From contig JAYMTF010001798.1 in NCBI GenBank assembly GCA_036897485.1, positions 1 through 21,241 of the forward strand: a stretch of DNA of 21,241 bases, given 5' to 3'. Position 1 is the first letter of the stretch. The number at the start of each line of letters is the position of its first letter. Shown here in pieces: positions 1-10,000 of the stretch. This stretch comes from Pelargonium nanum. Its lineage: Eukaryota; Streptophyta; Magnoliopsida; Geraniales; Geraniaceae. The notes under the pieces were generated by a model. The model ran no database searches. It saw only the letters and a program-made list of their open reading frames with translations, and was not told where the DNA came from. Position numbers and translations under genes: made by a program.

Positions 1-3000
1 ATATATATATGGAAAAATTATAATTTCTCTGTTTGGATGTAAAATCAAAATTCTCTTTATTACTTTAATAATTCATATTCTTAGTAATTAGTTTAGTTTC
101 TGTTTAAACTTAGCTTTCACAGACAACAAACTGAATCATTGCTACTTCCTTTCACTTTATTTTTCTTTTTATAACTGTGATAATTATTTTGTACTTTTTT
201 AATTATTAAAACTATGCCCCTTGAAAAGTTTAATATTAATATTTACACATTTTAGGCTAAAAATATGCAAAGGTAGGTATGTTTGGTACACTTGTGAGGA
301 GACCAACTTTTCTTGATTGGTTCATAAATAACGGTCCACAACCATTTTAAAAATATATATATTAATAATGCTTTTTTTCTTCTTATAATAAAAAGTAATT
401 AATAATTTTTTAAAAGAAAATATTAAACTCCCTCATAGAGATATGTATTTTTCTATTTTAAAATAATTCATCTCTTAAAAACTAAACAAACATAGACTTA
501 TAAAATTAAAATACAAAACAAGTTCTAACATCTCACTGAAAATAGTTAAACACGAGACTATTAAATTTAAATTATGTATTATACTACGCTCATTTTTAAA
601 CGGGTCAAGACAAGTCCACACTTGCCAATTAATATCTATAAACAAAACTATACAGTGAATTATGAAATTATAATAATATATTTATAAAGTTATTATTATT
701 GTATCCATATTTTTCTACATATTTACAATTAAAAAATATAATAGTAGAACTCAATTATGTACAAGTATGACTATCAATAAAGAGTGTTTAGTAGGGATGG
801 TAGGGCACATGATTTGTTTAAAGACCTAAGTTGAAAAATGTGGGTGTGCTTTTTGATGTTTTGTGGGGACAAAAATACCCATTTAACATTATTTGACCTA
901 ACACTAATTCTATTTATTCCTCTAATATAATTTACATTATTCAAAGAAATAATTTTTCTACAAATAAAATTTAAAAAATAATTTCTCATAAATCTTAAAG
1001 TTGATATCAAAATCATATAACTTTTAAATTATTTTTTTTCTTCATGAACCACTCTAACTAAAAGAAATTGTACCTTAAATTTAACATAGTTTTCTTATTT
1101 TTCATGTTAATGCCAAACTATCCTTAAAACATTTTTTTGCTATTGTTATTTATCATGTTGAATTGAAGAATCACATATGCTTTTAGAAATATGTAGGATT
1201 TAATTATTAATTTTGTTTGTTTGTTTGGTTTCTTGGATAGGTAATTGTGCACCTTTATCACTATATAAAATTTGAAAAGTAAGATTTGGTAGGTATGTGG
1301 ATGTATTCTCCCAAATTTCTTGATAAATTGAATTGCTTAGAGCTAAAGATAGTAATTGCATTATTGGGCACAATAATATATATAATTTATAATTATACAC
1401 ATTGCTTAAATTAGCCAATTAGGTACACATGTGATAATAGTGTGTTACTTGTGACAAGACCCCATTATGTAGAAAAGTGTGAGAAGAAGCATTACAAGTA
1501 GAAAATAATAATAATAATTATTGATAATTACTAGTGGCATTTTTTAATTGAGCAAAGTGAAATTATTGTACATTTGATCTAATTGTAGTGGGAATTTAAA
1601 TTTGTTTTTATACTTAGTAGTGGTGTCAAGTGACTACTAATAATTCAGAACCCATCATTTGTAAATTTTTAATCACTTTAGAATGTATAAACACAAAGAA
1701 AAATGAAGAAAATGGTACTAAAAGTGTAGTATAATTCATAAAAAATACTAACCATGAAACATGGTGAAGATCATGAGTGATTTTATTATTTTAAATTATA
1801 TAACATGATTCATGTGACATAAATAATTTTGAATATTTATATGATTTTACGGTATACATGATTATATACATTGATAACTCAAGAAGATCGAACTAAGTAA
1901 AGATGGTAATAAGAAAAGAACAAAATAATCGGTAGTTTTATAAATTTAGGAAATAGTTAATGACAATTTTGTATTGAACTATTTTTTTATAAGTGACTGT
2001 CATTTTAACAAATATATAATTTTTGAAATATTATTTTTTACGTATCATCCTTTTGATTCACGATGGTAACGAATGTTGACAACATGAACTACTTTGAGTC
2101 TAATTGCAAAAATTCAGAATCCATTTTAAGACATACAAATTCATTAACTAAGTTCAACTACAAAAATCCAAATAATTTTATTTTTCTTTCTAATAATAAC
2201 ATTCTAATGTAAGATTACCTTTTCTTTCCCTCCCATCAATATATCAATTAAAGCATACACTATTATGGTGTGATGTGAATAAAATGTGCACATTGATTGA
2301 GGCACCAAATTTGGGATCTCATAATGACATGAATTTGAAACTATATGACATAAACTTGTGTAAAGATAAATATTGAAGAACAGTCACAAGACAAAATAAA
2401 GCATGAGACATAGACTCCAAAGTCATGAACATTATGGTGGTTGTTTGTGCACAAAAGGAAAAGTAAGCAAAAAAAAGAGGGAGGCAACAATCTTTAACCA
2501 ATTTGAAGCAATTTATTTATTGATTTTGAGACAATTTTTTTTGGAATCATGAGGGTCAAAATTTTCAATCACCACTCCTCTTTTGAAACTAGGAAAGACA
2601 CCCATCAAAATTTACTATATCATCATTTTTCACAAGAAAGCTAGAGAGTATCATTTCTATTTTTTTTCTTCTAAACTATGAAAAGCTAATTTAATACATA
2701 AAATTTCAATTGGTATAAAATTACAAATGAGACTAACATGGGATTATTAGATTAGCAATGTGTACCAAAGTGGTACAAATTGAAGTTTATATATGTACAA
2801 ATTCCATCCATATTTTTTCTAGTACGGATTGAGAAGACCAATCCAAACCCAACTTGAGATGATGGTAAATTGTGTAAAATATGTATTTATTGGGTTTATC
2901 TTTCTGCAACAATGTGAATCGAGTATCGGGTACCCTCGAGTTCAAACCCACGTTCTGAACAAAATGTTTTTCATCTTTCAAGCATACTTGCCAATACGAG

Positions 3001-3120
3001 TCGCAAACCTGATATTGGTAAGGCAAATAAACTCGTACGTTTTTATCTGACAACTTTTTATCGACTCTGACAAGTCCTACTAAATGACAAGACTCATTAA
3101 CATTCACAATAATTAGCTCA
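1..3120. other. AT-rich intergenic region, no gene seen
   Basis: This stretch is very rich in A and T, begins with an (AT)n run, and has stop codons throughout all frames. The few open frames are under about 110 codons, have no recognisable motif and start or stop inside low-complexity sequence. I saw no tRNA or rRNA signature and no terminal repeats. The part from about 2870 to 3110 is less AT-biased and may be a decayed repeat, but I cannot name a family. Confidence 0.6.
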
Positions 3121-3180
3121 TAAAAATATGTACGTTTTTTGGCCCGGACCGTTTACGGCCAAAACCCGCATCGCCAAATA

Positions 3181-3243
3181 TGGGCTTGGACTTCATCAAT
3201 GGGCTTAGGCCCAAAGGCTTTTGACATCAAAGATCCAAGCCCA
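3181..3243. promoter_or_regulatory. Cluster of four TGGGCY/RGCCCA (site II-like) motifs
   Basis: TGGGCT occurs at 3181-3186 and 3200-3205, GGCCCA at 3208-3213 and AGCCCA at 3238-3243. Such motifs bind TCP-family factors and are typical of promoters of growth-related and housekeeping plant genes. No gene start was found next to them: the nearest gene ends about 840 bases away and reads towards them. They may belong to an unseen transcript or to a decayed repeat, so the regulatory reading is weak. Confidence 0.3.
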
Positions 3244-3299
3244 AAAAATCAAATAAGAAGTAATTCATTGAAACATAATGACAAACTTTCCAACTCAAT

Positions 3300-4082
3300 G
3301 TAAATGTAGAAAAATTCAGAGATTATATAGTAAAAAATTGCAGATAATGCAATGCACCTTACATATTTTCCCCAAACAAACTGAGCCATCATTTTTCTTT
3401 CCTTCTTTCACTTCATAGATCACAAGAGCAAATCAATGAATCATATGACAGATATCTTGTGAAAATCAGAGACAATAAGTTATGTTCATTGTTCAGTTGC
3501 TCTAGTGTTTTGAACAATGGATACAACGAATTGAAAATGTGTAGTATAATTTGTATCTACAGTTACGGTCCGGAGACGATCAGTAGTGCAAACTTGACTT
3601 CCATAGCCGTCCACATTCAGATATCGAGATCGTCTATTGACAGTTCTTCTGCGGTAGTCAGTACTTTCAGTTTCTGCGACTCGAAAAGAACAAATCATTA
3701 TCAGGCGAGCGTTCCATGGTCACAAAACTACCGCTCTACTCTGATTATTATCATTGTTTTACTTTTAGAGGTAGCAATTCAAATTTTGGGTCGGGATTGG
3801 ATTGGTAAGACCTTACCCTAACCCGACCCACAAGAGGTATGGATTGTGGGTAGGATCAAGTTTGCATGTTTTAAATAGAAAGTGTGCGGGTTGAGTGTAG
3901 GTTGGCCGACACAACTTGCAATGCTTTAATTGTAAAACCGGTCAGAAAATTAATCAGGTCTATTTTATGTAATCTGAATTTGCAGAAATGCGGGTTGGAT
4001 TTTGGGTGCACGTACAAATTACCAGCTCTACATTGAACTATATAACCTGCTCTTTCGATTACGCTTAACATAAACTAAGTTA
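3300..4082 (-). other. Probable 3' UTR of the SEC1 gene, split by a hAT-like element
   Basis: Immediately after the SEC1 stop codon (ending at 4083) there are about 52 bases of normal-complexity sequence. A hAT-like repeat follows (3766-4030), and then about 300 bases (3460-3765) of higher complexity than the neighbouring intergenic DNA, with no sustained reading frame on either strand. The simplest reading is one 3' UTR interrupted by the repeat. The true polyadenylation site cannot be told from sequence alone and the lower boundary given is a guess. Confidence 0.35.
3766..4030. mobile_element. Non-autonomous hAT-like element (MITE), SEC1 3' flank
   Basis: The left end reads TAGAGGTAGCAATT and the right end, reverse-complemented, reads TAGAGCTGGTAATTT. 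These are imperfect terminal inverted repeats beginning TAGAG, as in hAT transposons. The interior contains GGGTCGGG- and GGGTTGG-type sequence like the related copies at 4666-4846 and 20540-20731. I could not find a clear 8-bp target duplication, so this copy is probably older or has altered flanks. It holds no coding capacity and lies 53 bases past the SEC1 stop codon. Confidence 0.55.
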
Positions 4083-7000
4083 TCAATGACCAAGAGAAAA
4101 GTTTGAATTTATTACCGAAAGAAATTCTTGTGGATCGTCTATACTTGTCGAGCCTAGAACAATTTCTCTTCTCAGCTTTGCTGTGAGCTTGTGGCAAACC
4201 CTTAGCTGATAATGAAAAGAATTTCATTAAAACCAACAGTATGAGAACAAGAGAACATCATCTTTTGATCAGAACAAAAGTATTCATGTACCTCGGATCG
4301 TGTAGCTCCACCAACCATGAAAACAAAAATGCGTTTCCCCATCTTCTTAAAATCACCAGATGCATGTCGTATTACCGAATCACTATAGCAAGAGAAAAAT
4401 AATGTTGCGGATAAAATAAACAATAATTGAAAAGCAAAGCAGGAAAACATCTATTCCAACTCTATAGCATCGTTTACCAACATATTGCACTTAAAATTCG
4501 AGGAGAACCATTGACAGGGTTATATTTAAACAGTAAAAGTCCTATGAGAGACCAAATATTGTGAACATGTAGGCACGACAAAAGGCTAAATGAATGGGTT
4601 TCATTTTGGGTGAATCTAATGGTTTTAGTTGGTTTTCATGTTGGAAAGCAATGGCAGACTACCAGTAGAGCTGGCAATTTGGATCCAAAACGACACACAT
4701 TTTTGCAGGTTTGAGTTTGCCATGAGGAAATTGAGGGTCAGGTCGGGAAAACCCACATAATTTACGTGCAAAACTCCTGACCCGACCCGCGACTCTAAAC
4801 CCACACAAATGGAAAACCCAACCCGAAACCCAAATTGCCAGCTCTACTACCCAGACCCTAGCCGAGGCAAAACACACCTTGAATATCCATCATCAGAATT
4901 CCGACGCTTAGCCCATGTCGGTGCTCGTCTTGATCTCATTGAATGGGCTTCAGGTTGATCAAGTGTTGCCCCTGCTGCAGCGTAAGGGGATGTCCCATGG
5001 AAAGTTGGACTAGGATCGTTCATACAGTGATAATCATCCTTCGATAGTTCTCCCTTTTCAAGTTTTTCAACAAGATCCTGAAAGAAAAAAGAATTTCAAT
5101 TTGATGAGATCCCAAATAGGCAGCTTCAGAGACAAGCCTAGACTTTGAGATGGCTACTTGCATATACAGATTACTACAACCAGTAAATTCCAGCCAGTTT
5201 GAATTCCCGACAGTAAGTTAACATGACTAGATGTTTGATCACTACAGCCAGGATACATATTAATATCACCAGCAAAGATATGTTCACAATCCATTTAGTT
5301 ACCAAGATAATTAAAATCTTAATAAGCAAAGATGAATTTAACTGCATGATTACCAATAACAAACAACAATACATAATCTGTCACAAAATGAGTGTCCTGT
5401 TTCTCTTGCATTTTTGTTCCAAAATGAGTGTCCACTTTCATTTTTAGTAAGTTAGTTATCCGTGAATTGTCAATAGTATCACTACGATAAGTTAGTTAGT
5501 ATCCATTCAGTTTGTTAAAACACATGTTGATGGGAAAACGGAAGGAAATGTCCAACACTAACTAATTTATCCTTAATTTTTCTGAAAATAGAAACCAATA
5601 CACTCATTTTGAGACGGAGGGAGAAAAAAGAGAGCAAGGAACCCAAGACTATCAATGAGATTAGGATGGGTATGGGTAAAACTTTGATATGGCATCACAA
5701 AATAACCATGTCTCAAATTCTTTATTCTCTAATAAAAATAATATATAACTTCTAAAACCACAAGTGTTCCAAACAATGTAAATAGTAACTGTTAGATTTC
5801 AATAATTTGTTATTAGGTTATATACAAGGGCTTGAGCTTCTCATACTTAATTCATTTTCTATTTTTAGAAAAAAATGTCCAAAAATGCCCTTGTACTAAA
5901 CAGTGTCGATTTAGTTCCTGAACTTTCACCTGTGCTAGTTTATTCCTACATTCTTTCACTAGTTCCAATATAATCCAAAATATGTCGAAATGGTTCTGAA
6001 TTGGTCCTTGCCGTTAAATCTAACTAACTACATCAAAATCAGACTAAAAAAATTTGACGTGGCAAAAGTAATGATGTAAATAAATAATAATATTATTAAT
6101 ACAATATTTTTCATGTTAAAAATCATTATTTTCTGATTTTTGGTTGCCACAATTTGTGCTTTTATAGTGGGCTCGACATGTGCGCAGAGAGGATAGAGAG
6201 GCCACCTGTGCGTAGCGGGATAAAAAATTTGCTATGATATCGTGTTAAACTTAATTCCAACCCAAAAGCTTACGCTATTAGGTGAAGGGCCTAACTAGTA
6301 CATCATGTCAAACTTCACAATATTTCAATGTGGGATACTTTCACGTACCTCTATCATGGGGTAAAAGCGTGTCAGCGCCCATCCTCCTTCTTCACTAGGT
6401 TTGTCTTTCCTAAAAGCACGCTTTTTCTGACAAAAAGATACATGGAAGGAAGAACACGTTTTTGTCTGATAAATTCACTAATCAGAAGCAACTATACAAA
6501 TAGCAAGTATTTTTACCTTGTTCATATCAAACTTCAGAGAAAATGGTATACCCGAACCCGAGCTTGCGCTTTTTTTGGTTTCTAAAGATACTCCAAGCAA
6601 TCTCATATTATTTATAGCATTCATATCCTCAAATGGTAATTTTGCCAGCTGAAAAGGTTAAAAAGTAAATATAAAAATGACGAGTGTTACCAATATTTTC
6701 AAAAAATTCTGTCTGGCTATACAAAAAAGTGACAAGAAAAAAAATCGAATAGGAAGACCAACCGTCAGTAAATTGCGACCCTTCTCGCCCTCTAACTTCT
6801 CAGGATAAACGGTAGCAAAAATCAACAACAAGCGCAACTTATTTTCACGACTTACTTCCTGCATAAAAACAATAATTGTATTTATATAATATGTTGTTGA
6901 GAAGTAAGGTACAATTTTTAAAGTTACAATGTTTACTTACCGTATTCGTAGAAAGAAATTTGAGTACATCTTTCATTCCAGCATCTCCAAAGACAAGATC

Positions 7001-10000
7001 CTGCTCTAGCTGTCCAAGGTCTCGCAGCCCCATTTCCCTGATCATTCTATTAATTTTTCCTGCAATCTGCATCAACAATATCTTCAGTTGCAAGAAACAG
7101 AGAATGCTGTAACAAAAAGAATTGTTTTAAAATGTCTTGATGCCGACTTGCAGCTCCATCTTCAACTTTTTTCTATAGAAGAATTAAGAAAAGTAGTACC
7201 CTTCCAAAAAAAAAGGGCAAAAGAAAGACATAGGGTTGCTTACATTACCAGAAACTAACCTCTACATGGAGCGAGAGCTTCTCCATCTGTTCATTGTATT
7301 GTGGCAATCCTTGGACTATCTTTTGCATCTCCCGTGTTGACAGTTCGCCTCCATCTCTACATAGCAGGTGAGCTTTAATTTGAGGAACATATCATGACAG
7401 CAATTTATTATAATATGACGGTCTTCTAAGTTGACACAATAAGTTATGCAGTTAGCATAACTGTAAACCCATACATAGTTAAACATGGAAAAAAGCATGG
7501 AGATTCATTACGCCTAACTGAAGACTGACGCTGAAACAACAAAGTACCCAAAATATAAAATACAACATGGCGGCAAAATTGAATGCACAATAAGCATGAA
7601 TTGCTCAGGATGTGATTGCAGTCCAAATTTAAGCACAACATTGTGAGTTATAAGTTATCACTTATCAAACCAATGGTAAAATTTATAAAAGAGAAAAACT
7701 CTAATCAACCTTGAACTTTGTATCTGTGCAGCCTTATTTTTAGATACAAAATTAGTCATCTTATCATGCAACTGTTCACTAGCCTGCAAAGTCAAGAGAG
7801 TGATTAAAGAACATTCTTATTGTCTGTAAATAAAATTTAAGAAAAAAAATTGAAAAAGAACTAGAGATACATCTGCTATATGTGCATGGCGTAGTTCAAG
7901 CCAGACAGGATCATGTTCTTCCAAAAGAACATCTTTTTTCTCAGGTGGACCATCTGTTTTGCTTGGAACCTACAATAATAAGTCCACATTGTACCTTTAT
8001 CAAGAAAATATCAATCAACGAATTCTAGAGCTGTATTAACTGTGCAAACCTACCTCATGGACATATTTATTTCCGTCCATATTCAACAGATCATGGCACA
8101 TGGCATCATATGTCCACTCATGTATGATAGGAGCAATCTAGAAGCGCAAAGTTAGAATATTCATCAGAAGCAATACAGGCAAGATATGGAATATCATAAA
8201 TAAGATCATAGCGGCAAAGGCATTCAAACCGGATCTACAGATCTGTCTACAATGAGCAAATCACATGTTTCATGCTCAGGGAAGAGATCACTCTGTTTAT
8301 ATTTCGTAAGACAATTCCAGATCCCAGCCGCAAGTTTAGTGGGAATTAAATCGCGAAAGGTTGTCATAGTGGTTGCATCAAGAGATTTAGCTGCGCGGTA
8401 GCGCACAAATGGATATTCCTGAAAATTAAAAATACCAATGTGGCAATGTTTCACAAACTTCAAAATACAGTTTAAATTAGCACTCATAAGTTACAGATGG
8501 GTACCCTTAATGAAGCAAAAACTGTAGCAATGCGAGTGGCCATAGCATTCAAGCATGCATCACCTTTCCGAGTATCCTCCTCATCTCCATATAGTTCCTC
8601 TAAAGCCTTCTCATTATCAGTGATGAAAGCCTGTATAAAGAAGAAGGCAATTGAAAAAAGAACACGACAAAAGGGTGAAACAAATAACAAAAATGGATGA
8701 GCATATACAAAAAAACTGGGTCAAATAGTTATAGCTATCCAATTCAAAATATCAAGGCCTTAAATTTCTATCCACCATACTTCATGGCAGTACCTGAACT
8801 TCATAAGCACGAATAGTTGCAATTCCATTGTAAAAATTAAACAGATTGTATAAATTAAACAAAAGATTTTGACAAGTGCTGATCAATAAGATATGTATCA
8901 TCAAATCTAGCAAACTTCATGGAAACGTGCTTGAAGGTTTCATACACCCAAAAAAATGAGAAGCCAGGATGGCTCTCCTGTGACACCAAAGTAGCATCGC
9001 ATACCTGACCATCTATGACAAAGTACTCCAAGTTCATCTGCATATTCTCCCCCAAAAAGAAAAATATCAGCATTTATTGATAACTTTCAACCATCTAAGA
9101 AAAAGGGTGAAGGAAGCAACTAGCTGAGATATGCAACTGTGTCAACATAGTTATCATTCCGTAATCCAAAGAAACAAAATGAAATATAACCTCTCTCAAT
9201 CCCATTATCCGAGGTAACACAGTGGCGTCTCTCTTGATAAGTTGGATCAAGTCTTTTGAAACAGGTGAACTGAAGAAAACAAAGGCTCTTCACAAGGAAA
9301 AGAGAAACAAAATAAAAACAACAAGAAAATTTGTAAATTAAAACCTTCACAAAATGAAACACAAACTTAAAATTGGAAAAGAAGGGGGGAGCAGTAGATG
9401 TTCTAGACATACTTCCTGTATAAAGGTTTTTTTCCGGACATGTCAGACAAGAACATAATAACACTGCAAAATTATGAGAGCGAGAAACAGTGAGAAAGGT
9501 CCCCATAAATGTTGCATTTTCATTACTCTTGACATAAATGTAACTGTATAAATCTATGTTGTCATTCAAAACAGTCAGAAAAGTCAGATTCCATAACAAC
9601 AGAAGAGTGTGGGAGTTCTTTAAACATACAGAAAAGGGATAGTTTCCCAATAAATAGCATAAATAAAAGCAAAACCAATAGACAGATGACCTAAAAAGAA
9701 AGAAAAAAAATTACTTCTCTTTGGACGGCTGGATGAAGTATATAGCATCCATGGAAGGTAACGGTTGCCTTCGCCTGTAGATGTCTTCTACCACTGGAAC
9801 AAAAGTCAAGATTACATGACAAAACCAAATGAACAGAACCAAAAGTGAAGATGTGAAATTGTTTATCATACTATATAGCATTTAATGCAGCCAATTAAAT
9901 GTCATGGCATAGAGTGGGCATAAACTAAGTGAATGTCTACATGATGAAATAAAATAATTTAGCTTTCGGAGTCATTCTGATTCTTACATGAAACCGCTTC

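Noticed and set aside
2915-2965. GAGTTCAAACCC resembling a tRNA or SINE B-box
   Set aside because: No matching A-box at the right spacing, no cloverleaf and no poly-A/T tail or target duplication, so neither a tRNA gene nor a SINE can be supported.
2787-3107. 106-codon open frame on the minus strand in the left intergenic region
   Set aside because: No recognisable domain and an AT-rich setting. It overlaps an equally open frame on the other strand, and nothing supports expression.
3459-3821. 120-codon open frame on the plus strand
   Set aside because: It runs across the edge of the hAT-like element, has no family signature, and overlaps the probable SEC1 3' UTR on the opposite strand.
9120-9650. 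176-codon open frame on the minus strand
   Set aside because: It overlaps SEC1 exons 5 and 6 with the introns between them; the spliced exons explain the region better and the extra residues match nothing.
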